From the NCBI GenBank assembly GCA_004123355.1, contig SCHM01000002.1:9769569-9833568 (forward strand): a stretch of DNA of 64,000 nucleotides. Reading direction: 5' to 3'. The notes under the pieces are model-generated. The model was not told where the DNA came from and did not search any database. It saw nothing but the letters and a program-made list of their open reading frames with translations. Origin of the DNA: Amphirosellinia nigrospora (lineage: Eukaryota; Ascomycota; Sordariomycetes; Xylariales; Xylariaceae). Numbering within the stretch: position 1 is the first letter of the stretch; every line of letters starts with the position of its first letter. Both the position numbers and the translations under genes were made by a program. Below are positions 12,177-23,174 of the stretch, piece by piece.

Positions 12177-13499
12177 CGTTCAGGTGTAGCATGTGCCGCG
12201 ACTCAAGCTGCTGGCAGATCATGGTTCTGCGGATAGAGGCCGGGGCTGGTGTCCGGATGCGCAATTGCGTACAATAACGTCCCTAAGGGCGATGGTGGTT
12301 CGACGGTATCCACTGTAGTAAGATACGCTGGTCGCCGAATTGACGGCGAATCTGGCCTGGTCGTAGGAAGCGGAAAGTTTTGTAGTGTTTCTCTCTACCT
12401 AAGGTGTTGATACATTTATTTGCTTCTACATACCAACCTGGTAGCATGGTGGTGCCCCACTAATTGGGTTAGCGTGACTGTTGCCTTTACTCACATACCT
12501 ACCTAATGTACATGTGCTTGGAGGCTGCGGTACTAGGATATTATATCACCGTAGAATCTACGCACAAACAAGAGTGCATTACTAGGTACCTAGTAACAGG
12601 CGTTTTATAATGTCTAATATAACGGTTGAACCAACGCTGTTCCTGAATAATACCTCTGGACTACCTACTATGGGTGTCTGGTTAGTAACGAAACTTAATT
12701 CAGACGTTGAATATGGAGTAATTGACATCCATGATGGCAATGCAGTCCGTGGAGAGCAGCCTTTATTTATTGTGTCTCGTATCCTTCCTACATACTGGTC
12801 AATGGCGATCACGGCTCATCAGGGGGTAGTCCCGCCAATGTTATCGAATTCAATGATCTTAGGGAAACCTTTACAGCAACCTCACAACTGCCATCCGCGT
12901 ATTCGATATTTATTGTCTAAGCCGATACCTCCTTGGGAGGTCTTTGGCACACAAAATAATCTTATCCGCCGACGTAGTGATGTACAAATAGTGTCCGTTA
13001 GTTTTATATTTCTCTACAGCAGTTAGCCGACTGAATAATAAATTTAAGAGCATCCATCTTATCACTGCTGATAGTACCTGATTACGTACCACCTATGGTT
13101 AATTGCCAAGCCACCTAATGAGGATGCCCAGAAACCTTGCGGTCTTGGCCCGTGCACGGTACCCGCCTCTTGTGGAAGGCCGCGAATCTAGTTTTAGAAA
13201 AGTTTAGCGCAATCTGCTGGGTCCTATCAACGAATGGCAACCAAATGCCTTGGCCCACAGCTGCCCCACCAACTATTGAATGAGAGCAAGCCCCTCGTCG
13301 CTACAAAAACATCCCACCATTCATCCCTCCCATTTAAACCCACAACAAACCACCGCCACACATCATCAAACACACATATCCACTCGCACGCCTCAACCAC
13401 AAGCCGAGTCGAACACCGCAAATTTCTCATCGCAGAAACAGGGACACCACAACATCCGAATCAAAATAGCCGTTACATTCAGCAACAAGGCTCGTCAAC
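12177..13499. other. intergenic, eIF1A promoter side
   Basis: A 138-codon plus-strand frame at 12610-13026 is AT rich, has no recognisable motif and no intron partner, so I do not call it. The stretch 13260-13499 is C/A rich and probably contains the leader of eIF1A. Confidence 0.45.
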
Positions 13500-14247
13500 A
13501 TGCCTAAGAACAAGGGAAAGGTACGTACAGGTTCACACCCCTCTCAAACCTATCATCACCCCGCCACCCTTCTGCCGCCGACATCGTTATTGCAGGATAG
13601 CCAACTAACTCGTCTCGTTCAAACAGGGAGGAAGAACGAAGAAGGGTAAGAACGAGAGCGACAAAGAGAAGCGTGAGCTTGTGTATGTTCCCCTCCCGCC
13701 CCTTAACACGATGGAATCGCAACTAACCGCCCAACTGTAGCTTCAAGGAGGAAGGCCAGGAATATGCCCAGGTAGTCAAGATGCTTGGAAGCGGCCGACT
13801 CTCATGCTCCTGCTTCGATGGACAAACACGACTTGCCCATATCCGTGGCAAGCTCCGCAAAAAAGTCTGGATCAACAACGGCGATGTAAGCAGAGCAATA
13901 TCCCTACTATCCCTGTGCAATCTCGCTGATAACCTCCCTAGATTATACTGCTCTCGCTCCGCGACTACCAAGATGACAAGGGCGATGTGCTATCAAATAC
14001 ACGGCTGACGAAGCCCGATCATTGAAGGTAGGACACTCACTTCCTTATCCCCGCTATCACCGAAATATCAATCATACTAATATTCCGCCACAGCAATACG
14101 GCGAACTTCCAGAGAGTGCCAGAATCAACGAGACCGATACGTACGCCCGGCGACGAGGGTGAATGCAATTTCGATTTCGCCGACGACCAGGACTCCGACG
14201 AAGAGTCCGACTCCGGCAACAAGGAGATCGAGATTGACGACATCTAA
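13500..14247 (+). CDS. TIF11: translation initiation factor eIF1A
   Basis: eIF1A binds the A site of the 40S subunit and promotes scanning and start-codon choice; essential in all eukaryotes. Five exons: 13500-13520 (MPKNKGK), 13627-13682 ([19 protein letters not shown]), 13741-13885 ([36 protein letters not shown]: the OB fold), 13942-14027 ([27 protein letters not shown]) and 14094-14247 ([17 protein letters not shown], then an acidic tail ending KEIEIDDI). Introns start GTACGT, GTATGT, GTAAGC and GTAGGA and end AG. The product is about 154 aa, the family's normal size. Two frame breaks are seen: near 13988-13991 (one base lost) and at the CCC of 14146-14148 (best fit two C lost). Together they restore the frame. 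Because the gene is essential and otherwise perfect, I read them as assembly errors. Confidence 0.95.
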
Positions 14248-15480
14248 ACCGCTCACTATCACCTTTGTGGTCCCACCGTATACTTTCGCCTCAGTACCAT
14301 CAACCAATCAGAATAAAGTCTGGAAGAACAAAGGCCTCATACTGGAAGCTTACGTCCTACTCCAGATTCTGTATGGCGCTCTCAGTGCACAGTCGCTATC
14401 GCCAATGAGTCGGCCAGAGCAAGCTACAATATCGCAAGGTATCGGAGGAAAAGCAAGGGTCATTGTCTATCTGGGTCGCTCGATCTAATGGAGCGCTTTC
14501 TATCATGTGCGTCCTGCTGGGCGACCCCGAGCCTGTCTTCTCTCTCTAGCCCACGACGGCCGTCGTGTAGGTTCCCCGACAGCAACTTACACTGTGTATG
14601 CGTTTGATCGGCGTTGTATTACACATGTTAATCGGAAGGAAATCGAGTCCATGGTGGGAGAGACGTCATCGGATTCGGCGTCAGGTGTCCACTATCTTTT
14701 ATTTGGCTTTGCGCGTTTCATAAAGGGGGATATGTTAGTAGTTGCATATGAATACGAAAACTTCTCAAAGACATTGTGCATGTAGACCCATGCTCGGACG
14801 GCCCACATACTGATACATATGGGACACCCCTTTTAATGCTTTATCTTGATTGTATTGCTCTATTCCAAAAACCCACAACTAACTTAATGATATTCTGCTG
14901 ACCTCGTCAGCCACAGCGTCTGGCCGCGTCTGGCCGTCTGCTTTCCACGCACTCGTCGCCATAAAAATTCAGGATAAATCGTAGTCCCCCATGAGAAGCA
15001 TAAGAGTTGGCCAATCACCAATAAGGGCCTTCGATCTTTACTCTGATTTTGCCTCATCCATGCCACTTTAATGTCAAAGTGCTTAGCCCGAGTATCCCCA
15101 ACTTGTGCCGGGCCATCCATTGAGGCCTCGCCTTCAGCGTCCAGACAATTTGCTTGTTCTGGTTTAAGTTTCGACCTACTGTGAAAGCTTTAACTGCAGA
15201 ATAGATATCGTACACAGTCGAACTCGGCCCAGCCTTATAATGTCACGTAACCCTTAAAAACTGGGTGAAGTTGTGAGGTATCCTATATTTTGATTTTGTC
15301 GTCATTCGTGAATACTTCGACCTATCGGGAGCTATGCAAGGCACCCATGGGCGTCGCTCATAAAGAAAGATGCTACAACCCTAGCACCTATACCCCAGGT
15401 TGTGTTCAAACTGGGGTAAGCCTCCACTAGTTTGGCTCCTCGTATTTACACTGTCGCAAGCGAGCAACCTCGACTCGACT
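14248..15480. other. intergenic, no gene seen
   Basis: Convergent space between eIF1A and LAS17 3' ends. Open frames of 60-109 codons here have no recognisable content; the first 200 bases are probably the eIF1A 3' untranslated region. Confidence 0.5.
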
Positions 15481-17522
15481 CTACCATTCGTCGTCGCTCC
15501 CTTCGTCGTCTATAATGCATGATTAGTAAGGCTGTGATGAGCAATATAAACGGGGTCACTTACCACTATCGCGAACTTTCTTGCTCCGTTGTTGGAGGGC
15601 CTTCGCCAATGCGTCGGCCATGGTACCCTCTGGACCCGCGGGAGTGACACCAGCAGGTGGCAGACCACTGCCGTGAGGGCCGGTATCTGTTCCTGGTACC
15701 GCAGCCCCACTCCTATCTCTAATCTGGCTCCTATCCACTTTCTTGAGTGAACCGATACCTCCGGCCTTCTGGATACCTTCCAACATGGCATTTCGTCCTG
15801 TGCCTCCCGAAGGCAAGGATGGTGCCGGTGCGGCAGAGGAATAACCAGAATCGCGATTTGGTGGTAGTGGGGGAGGAGGTGGTGGCATTCCAGGACCTGC
15901 AGTAGGCGGTGGAGGTGGTGGAGGTGGAGGCACTCCAGGGCCTGGAGGGGGCGGTGGGGGCGGCACCCCAGGGATAGACGGAGGTGCTGGTGGCAGAGGA
16001 GGTGGTGGGGGGATGCCGGCTCCCGAAGGGGGTAGTGGAGGGGCAGGCGGAGGTGGTGGCGGTGCCGATGAATGTGGAACAGGTACTGAGGGAGTATTTC
16101 TTGGTGGTGGTGCAGGTATCGGCCTCGAGTTTGTTGGAATAGGTGGTGGTGAAGGAGCGCTAGAAATTGGTGCTTTCGGCGGACGTGAAGGTGGAGGTGT
16201 AGCTTGATGCTGTTCACGTGGTGGCGGCGGGGGCGCAGAGATCCTTGCCGGCGGCGGAGGGGGTACATTGTTTACTCTCTGACCTGCAAAAGGAGGTGGA
16301 ACTCCATGTTTATGAGTAGTTGTATCCTCCGTGTCGTCGATCGGAGTCTTGGGCGGCCGGGGGGCGGAGGAGGTCCCGCAGGCGTGGAGCGAGCGGCGTC
16401 ATTATGAGCATATTTCCCAGCGTCGGGAAGAGCAGGAGGTGCATTAAAGCGTGGGCGAGGAGGCGGCGTGGGCTCCTGGGGAGGCGTGGGCTCACGCTGT
16501 ACAGTCTCTAGCTTCCCAGATCTTCGTGGTGCAGGAGGAGGTGGAGGCGCCCCCGACGGGAGCCGGATGATGAAGAAATGCTGTCGGACGCCGGTCGTGC
16601 AGCGGGTGGAGGTGGTGGTGGAGGTGGTGCTCGCCCATGCCCGCTGCTTCCACTACTTACAACGCTTCCATTGCTCCCATTCATCGGTGGCATAGGAGGC
16701 GGCGGTAGCGCCGGTGTCGCAGTAGCTGTCTTCTTCTCATTTTCTTGTTTCAAAAACTCGACGATAAAATCTTGGTTCTCTTTAATGAAATCGTCCGCAA
16801 GTCCTTGTTCAGATAAGAAATTTCCAAAGTTGTCCCGCCAGTTGGGATCATATGCCTCCAGCTTGGCAAACTCTGAAGTTGGTTTTAGGTAGGTATGTAG
16901 ATTTAACGAAGACGTCCTTGCATGGGCCTGTAAATATGGGAGACTGGTGTTTCGCGGTGATTCTGGCGGAGTCGGATTGGAGACATGCTTATGGCCCCCG
17001 AATAGACCGCTAAAGAAGCCGCCAGTCTTGTGTTGGGGTTGTGTCGTTCCACCGAAGGGTGTATTCTTGGTGGCTTTGGAGGCGTTCTTTTCCCTATCGT
17101 CCATCTTCTTCTTAAACTGCCTCGCCTCTTTCTCGTCAGCGAAGGACAGACCGGCCCAGCATTCCTCGATTTCGAATGTGTGGAAGAAGGTTCGATCAGC
17201 ATTATAAGACCAGGTTTCAAAGAGCTCCTGGTCCCATATAACACCTCGACCAGCAGGCTGCAAGATGGTCAACATGGCATATACTAAGACTTGATGACGA
17301 CTAGAAACTCACCGATATATCTACCATCTTGACCCAATATGTATTACCCACCAAGTCATTGGCCAGTACGGCGGCGCCTTGCAGACCCGTGTAGGTCCAT
17401 TTTTGCCTATTGGGATATGCGACGTAGAGCCTAGCAACAGCTACGGCCTGAATCTTGTTGGACTGCTTGGGGACGACTCGCTTGACGGTCTCCTTATCCT
17501 CCTCGCTCAGGATAGAGGGCAT
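15481..17522 (-). CDS. LAS17: WASP/Las17, Arp2/3 activator (WH1, polyproline, WH2, acidic tail)
   Basis: Nucleation-promoting factor for Arp2/3 actin assembly at cortical patches during endocytosis. Three exons: 17313-17522 (start MPSILSEEDKETVKR), 15564-17257 and 15481-15509; introns 17258-17312 (GTGAGT..TTGCAG) and 15510-15563 (GTAAGT..TATAG). The WH1 domain spans both early exons (AVAVARLYVAYPN, WTYTGLQGAAVLANDL, GRGVIWDQELFETWSYNAD). A long proline-rich region follows (PPPPPP runs from about 16670 to 15840), then a WH2 motif (NAMLEGIQKAGGIGSLKKVD) and an acidic end, DDEGSDDEW. About 644 aa, the usual fungal size. Within the proline region the frame shifts at 16558-16560 and at the G run 16359-16364; one lost C (coding strand) at each place fits. 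The upstream in-frame codons before 17522 lack the conserved start context, so MPSILSEED is chosen. Confidence 0.93.
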
Positions 17523-18708
17523 TCTTATCGAGGGCGGGGGAGTCAGGGCAGGCCTAGTAGTCAATCTCAACGGGAGAATGATCGTGTGAGGCACCGGTTC
17601 GCAGTGTGGATTCGGATTCGGAGATCATGGACACCCGAAAACTACACAGTTGCACCAGACAGTGGACAGAAACGATAAGTGATACTCCCTCACCCAGTCG
17701 GCGCCTCAAGCGATCACACGCACGTAGGGGCGGCTCTCGGGATGCTCGCGCGATTGATGATCGTCAGGAGTAAAGTAGGTGAGCAAACGTCGGGCGGGTA
17801 TGGTGGAGGGATCCAGCCCGGACGGGACTCCTTGTACTAGCGAGGGCAACGACGGGCTGCCAACCCTTGGGTCTATGGCAAAGATGTTGTATAGTGCACT
17901 ATGCAGCGGTAGCAATGGTGGAGTAAGGCGATACCTATATAACGGTTGATGGGGGTGTAGGTGGTGAGGTTCGACTATGCAACCGCCTGCGTTGTACTGT
18001 AGTCTATGTAGGTGTGGTGTAGGTACTTAAGTAGGTGCGGTGGACGAAATGGGGGGGTATGTACAGTATACTTGAATCCAACCAATTGTTTCCAACCACT
18101 AAAGTCGGTAACGAGGAAGGCATCCAATAATTCAAATCCAATCTAGTAGTCGAGGAAGGGCATGGAAAAGCCACGTTTTTACCCCACTAACCCACTAGCG
18201 GTGAACGTCTGCACCGCCACAATGATATTGACTAGTCTGTACAGTATCTAGGCATGTACCTTCTGAAAGAGGGTAAAACTTCTACAGTTAGAGAATCCTT
18301 ATATATATATTTGAAGGGCGCTGCTCTCTTCGAAACTGTTGTGTTGATGGCCTGCCTAGAACCTCGCTAGTTCACAAATGCGCAACAGACATATAACTCA
18401 AGTCACGCCGCGCGTACGTGATGTAACTAGTGCCCAGCACTTCACCGTTGCCTAAAAGTCACTTCGTTGTCTAGACTAAACCTTCTTATGTGGACTTTTC
18501 AACCGCAAATCGCAAATGGTTACATCATTGAATTTATAGGCAGCGCTGTTAAATTCGTTGTCAAGTCGTGTTTCTTATTTCATTCGTAGCCGTCGTATCA
18601 ATAATTATTTCAACAAAACATATTTATTACAAGTGCCATCTCTCCAGAAGGTCTCCTCTCTAGCTAAACAGCGCTCTGTGTTTATTCCTCGCACCCTGGA
18701 TATACCTC
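17523..18708. other. intergenic, LAS17 promoter side
   Basis: No gene supported. Contains a T/A dinucleotide run near 18300-18312 and TAGGTA-like words near 18000-18030. Small open frames (e.g. 17706-17915) lack recognisable content. Confidence 0.5.
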
Positions 18709-18961
18709 TTATTTGTTCAGTTCCTGGGCCTTGACTTGTCGCTCTTCTTTAGTTCCCTCTTGTTCGGGCATGTTCTGAGGCACAGCGGGGCCCGGGGCGG
18801 CTTTGTGGGCAAAACTCCTTTACATTATCGGCCGCTGCATCATTGGGTTCGAGCGGCGGGTGGCATCAGAGTTGCCGGTTTGCTATGGAAGTCATGAGAT
18901 AAATATAATAGATTAAATGGTTAGAGGCAAGATATACCTGAGTGTTTTGGTTTTCGGGCAT
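18709..18961 (-). CDS. small hydrophilic protein (about 65 aa), function unknown
   Basis: Too short for routine ORF calling. Exon 1 (18938-18961) encodes MPENQNTQ. A clean intron, 18883-18937 (GTATAT..CCATAG with a CTAAC branch word), leads to exon 2 (18709-18882), reading QTGNSDATRRSNP, then NDAAADNVKEF, then AHKAAPGPAVPQNMPEQEGT and KEERQVKAQELNK, with stop at 18709. Between these blocks the frame shifts at 18845-18847 (one lost C on the coding strand) and near 18811-18814 (a T run, either one T too many or two bases lost). The composition is charged, Ala/Pro/Gln rich and without a hydrophobic segment, like small stress- or conidiation-linked proteins, but I cannot name a family. Confidence 0.6.
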
Positions 18962-19537
18962 TTTAATGGTTAGGCGTAGTTGCGCTTATATCTAGATTTT
19001 CTAGTGTTTTCGTCTATCTCAGCAACGAGTGATGAAATTTGTGTTGTATTTGTGTTGTTCTTGGAGGGATGGTTTTTAGAAATAGAAGAGAATGAGGATG
19101 AGTGACGGCCTTTATGAGTAAATTCGAAGTCGTTGTCATACCATACCGAGACACGAGTTGCGTCGATGATGACGTACCATCCCACCTCAAGACAAGTCCC
19201 GTGATTCGGCGTCAAGGTGGCGGCAGCTAACGCCTCGGGATGATGCGCAAACCCACCGAACCCGGTTTCCCTACCACACCTCTTCTCCAACTACGGCATA
19301 CACTACGGATTACAGACGTACTAGGCTGGGTACTTTAATGATTGGACCAGCGGAATGGTGCAGTATACGTACCTATAACGAATAAGCTGTCACATAACCC
19401 TACGGCTACTAGGTCCATCTGCCATCTGCCATCTACACGGACGGCCTAATCGAAGATGCACGCGACTTGCTGAATTGTCCCACTGTCCAGCCTCAGCCTC
19501 AGCCTCTCCCTCTCCCTCCGCCAGCGACGTGCCCTGC
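18962..19537. other. divergent promoter region
   Basis: Space between the divergently transcribed small gene and XPF. An open frame on the minus strand (18970-19290) overlaps the likely leader of the small gene and has no recognisable content. Confidence 0.5.
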
Positions 19538-22430
19538 ATGTCTGCAAACAATGCTCCCCAACCAGTGAGATTATCACTGCCCTTGGTACGTTTCATGCTC
19601 TTGTCCACAGCCACCAGCCGTTCTAGTCCTCATGCACGCGCTAACCGCCCGGCCGCCGCCATGCTAGGAGTATCAGCAGAACCTCTTCCAGGAGCTCCGC
19701 GCCGAAGATGAGCTCGTCGTGATCGCAAAGGGCCTCGGCCTGATGCGTCTAGTCACGAATCTCCTCCACAGCTACGACGCCGCCGGAAACAACCTCATCA
19801 TTGTCGTCGGTGCCGAAGACAGGGAAAATGCCTGGATGGGAGAGGCACTGGCTGAGCACGCCGCTATCAGCATGGCCCCTAAGGCCAGGGGATTGACCAT
19901 TGTCAATACCGACTTCACCAGCGTGGCTGCACGCGAGAAGATGTATGCTCGAGGCGGCATCTATAGCATCACTTCTCGGATCCTCGTTGTCGACCTCCTG
20001 ACCAGCCTACTCGCAACCGAGAGCATCACCGGCGTCATATTGTTGCATGCTGACAAAGTCGTCGCTACTTCTCTGGAAGCCTTCATCCTCCGCATATACC
20101 GTCAGAAAAATAAGACAGGCTTTCTTAAAGCCTTTTCGGACAGCCCGGACCCCTTTACCATTGGCTTCTCTCCGCTGGCCACCATGATGAGAAACATGTT
20201 TCTGCGCAAGGCGTCACTGTGGCCCCGTTTTCATGTCACTGTTGCTAACTCTCTCGAGGGAAAGAAGAAGGCCGAGGTAATCGAGCTCGAAGTCCCCATG
20301 ACGGATGATATGAACACAATCCAGCAGGCGATCATGGAGTGCGTGGAAGTGAGTATCCATGAATTGAAGAAGGGCAATAGCGGCCTGGAGATGGACGACT
20401 GGAATCTCGACAGCGCTCTGCTGAAGAACTTCGATGTCATGGTTCGACGGCAACTGGACCCCAATTGGCATCGGGTCAGCTGGAAGACAAAACAGATTGT
20501 CAGTGATTTGACAGTTCTCCGAGGTTTGCTGCACTCTGTGCTCGCATTGGATGCCGTCTCCTTCCTCCAACAGTTAGATACTATTCACACTGCACATTCT
20601 CCGCAACCTGGCTCTACTAGACAAAATCAATCGCCTTGGTTGTTCCTTGACGCTGCCAATACCATTTTCGGCACCGCAAAACAGCGAGTATACGCCGCCA
20701 GTAAAGCTAATGTGAATGCCAAGAGTTCGGTTGATTCTCTTCGTCCTGTGCTTGAAGAGCAACCGAAATGGTCTCTCTTAGCAGAGATACTCGAGGAAAT
20801 TGATAGAGACCTCTACTTTGAACCGGCTATGCGCGGTGACTCTAATCAAACAATACTCATCATGTGCTCGGATACGGCGACCTGCCGACAATTAAGAGAT
20901 TACCTTCAAACCATGCATGTACAGCCGAAAACAGATGAAAATCCGAACCCAAAGAAAGAAGATCACAAACCCTCCGCTTCCTTCATGATGAGGAGAAAGC
21001 TTCGCAATTATCTTAATTGGAAACGCGAATTCGCCAAGGTGAATAATGAACTATTTTCCGAAAATCAGAAGGCTCTAGAGGGCGCAGTTGATCCAAGATT
21101 AGCTCAAGGCGCTTATAAAGGAGGGCACCCGCAAATAAGCGGCGAAGACTACGTGGTGGGGTGAGTAGGCGCTACTACGACCGGCAGGACGGCCAATGGT
21201 AGTGTTGCGCAGTATTTTGAGAAGCCTACAGAAGTGGCAGAGCTCATGGAAGAAGTACAGATGTTGGAGGAAGAGGCACATCAAAAGGCGGATATCGTTG
21301 CCGATCCGCTTGAGGATATGGACGAATATTTCGAACTCTATGATATGCAGGACCTTGTTGTAATTCACGCTTACGATGGCGACCAAGATGAGCACATCCT
21401 CGAAGAGGTCAAGCCGCGGTACATCATCATGTACGAGCCTGATGCTTCGTTTATACGGCGAGTCGAGGTTTATCGATCTTCACATAATGACCGAAATCTA
21501 CGAGTGTATTTTATGTTCTATGGCGGTTCTGTGGAGGAACAACGATACCTAGCGTCTGTTCGGCGCGAGAAAGATTGCTTCACGAAACTCATCAAGGAGC
21601 GTGCTAGCATGTCAGTCGTCATGACCGTCGATGCACACGGCGTAGAAGACCCTCAAGAAGCATTCCTACGGACGATCAATACTCGAATAGCAGGTGGTGG
21701 GCGCTTGACTGCCACGGCCGAACAGCCGCGAGTTGTCGTTGATGTGCGAGAGTTTCGGTCCTCGTTGCCGTCGTTGTTGCATGGCCGCAATCTAAACGTC
21801 GTCCCTTGTATGCTGACCGTGGGAGACTACATTCTATCACCTAATATTTGTATCGAGCGTAAGTCTATCAGCGATCTCATCAGCTCGTTTAAGGATGGAC
21901 GACTATATAATCAAGCGGAGACGATGTTCCAGCATTACAAAAGCCCTATGCTACTGATCGAATTCGACCAGAATAAATCGTTCACCCTAGAACCGTTCGC
22001 GGACCTATCAGGCAATCTGCGGTCCGTCAATCCTAACGAAGCCCCTCGGACCTGCAGTCGAAGATTGTGCTCCTCACGCTCGCGTTCCCGCGCCTCCGTG
22101 TTATCTGGAGCAGCAGCCCTTACCAGACAGCGGAGATCTTCGAGAATCTCAAGACACAGGAGCCCGAGCCAGACCCCATCGCCGCTGTGCGCGCAGGTCT
22201 CGACAAGGATATGAATGCGGAGGACCAGGCCTTTAATCTTGAGCCGCACGAGATGTTGGGCGTTGTCCCGGTGTCACGCCCAGAATCTCAAGAACCTTAC
22301 TCTGGAGACGGAGAATGTGCGAGAAGTCGCAAATATGACGATCGAGGAGTTAGACCCCCTAATTGGGAAAGAGGCCGCGAGGAAGGTTCATGGCTTCTTT
22401 AACCGGAATCTGTTTGATTTAGATTTGTAA
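19538..22430 (+). CDS. rad1: XPF/Rad1 structure-specific endonuclease, nucleotide excision repair
   Basis: Catalytic subunit of XPF-ERCC1, which cuts 5' of bulky lesions and at recombination flaps. Exon 1 (19538-19585) is MSANNAPQPVRLSLPL. The intron 19586-19667 (GTACGT..GCTAG, branch CTAAC) joins to EYQQNLFQELRAEDELVVIA. The N-terminal half is the inactive helicase-like domain. The ERCC4 nuclease core is intact: VVVDVREFRSSLP near 21730, GDYILSP near 21825, IERKSISDLISSFKDGR near 21855. The end holds the tandem helix-hairpin-helix (TIEELDPLIGKEAARKVHGF). About 920 aa. Frame shifts occur at CCCC 22042-22045, GG 22270-22271 and CCC 22279-22281; one lost G or C at each restores the conserved text. 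An in-frame TGA at 21162-21164 interrupts the domain linker: either a 42-bp phase-2 intron (21160-21201, GTGAGT..GGTAG) or further base losses. Confidence 0.94.
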
Positions 22431-22881
22431 TAGTGTAAGCGTTCTCAATTACATAGAACCACAAGACAATCGAACGAGCCGCCTTAACTATGGTATTTGG
22501 TTTGACTTCTGGGGAATTATACGGTTGTTTCATTATATGGAACTACTTTTCGTGACTATATTATCCATCATGAAGTAACTCGATTCTTAAATAGTAAATT
22601 AAAAGGTTGAATTATATTACTTGATACTTTGGGATAAATATTTTATCATTATTGTTGTGCCACGATCACTGATCATAGAAGCTGGTATTGGGTACTTCAT
22701 AAATCTCTATTCATGCTCAAATAGACGAAACAAACATCGTAAACATCAAAGGGGGTGGGTATGGGTATCGTGATATCGTAAAGTCTCCTTCCTCTCATGC
22801 TCGCTCAACTTCTTTCCCCTTGTCCTCCTCTCTCATCTATGCCAGTCGTCGCCTCCTCACATCTATTCCATCTTTTGCTGG
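22431..22881. other. convergent 3' region
   Basis: Intergenic space between the XPF stop and the stop of the small minus-strand gene. AT rich around 22560-22660; no gene seen. Confidence 0.5.
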
Positions 22882-23174
22882 CTAGATCCGGCTCGTGGTG
22901 GTGGTATGATGGCGTCTACCCGTCCTGCTACCGCCCATGCGCTTACGACGACCACCGCAGTACCCGCAGGTGAAGAAGCTGATGAGGATGTCGAAGAAGG
23001 CGACGATACCACTAATGATGGCGTGCAGGATGTTGCCGACGCCGTTCACGATGGCCATTAATACGCTGCCGATCGTGCGGAAGACGCTTTCAATCTGTAG
23101 ATTGTCGCGTTAGTCGGGTAGGCAGCTAAAATGTTTGAGCGGCGAGAACTTACGCAGCTGACTACGGCACCCAT
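22882..23174 (-). CDS. 77-aa protein with Met-Gly..Cys lipidation-type N-terminus and amphipathic/hydrophobic helix
   Basis: Two exons: 23154-23174 (MGAVVSC) and 22882-23094, with intron 23095-23153 (GTAAGT..CTACAG, CTAAC branch word), phase 0. The protein begins Met-Gly with Ser at position 6 and Cys at 7, a good match to N-myristoylation plus palmitoylation. It continues with a long hydrophobic stretch (IESVFRTIGSVLMAIVNGVG, then NILHAIISGIVAFFDILISF), then FFTCGYCGG, and ends in a basic His/Thr/Arg tail (RRKRMGGSRTGRRHH onward). I infer a small protein held on a membrane, probably the plasma membrane. The layout resembles small conserved proteins I recall from other filamentous ascomycetes, but I know no function for them. 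The intron signals and clean second exon make coding likely. Confidence 0.72.

Noticed and set aside
12610-13026. 138-codon plus-strand open frame as a gene
   Set aside because: No recognisable motif, AT-rich intergenic composition and no intron partner; likely chance.
15510-16268. 252-codon minus-strand His/Leu-rich frame in LAS17
   Set aside because: Alternative frame of the proline-rich coding stretch (CCx codons read as CAx/CTx), not a separate protein.
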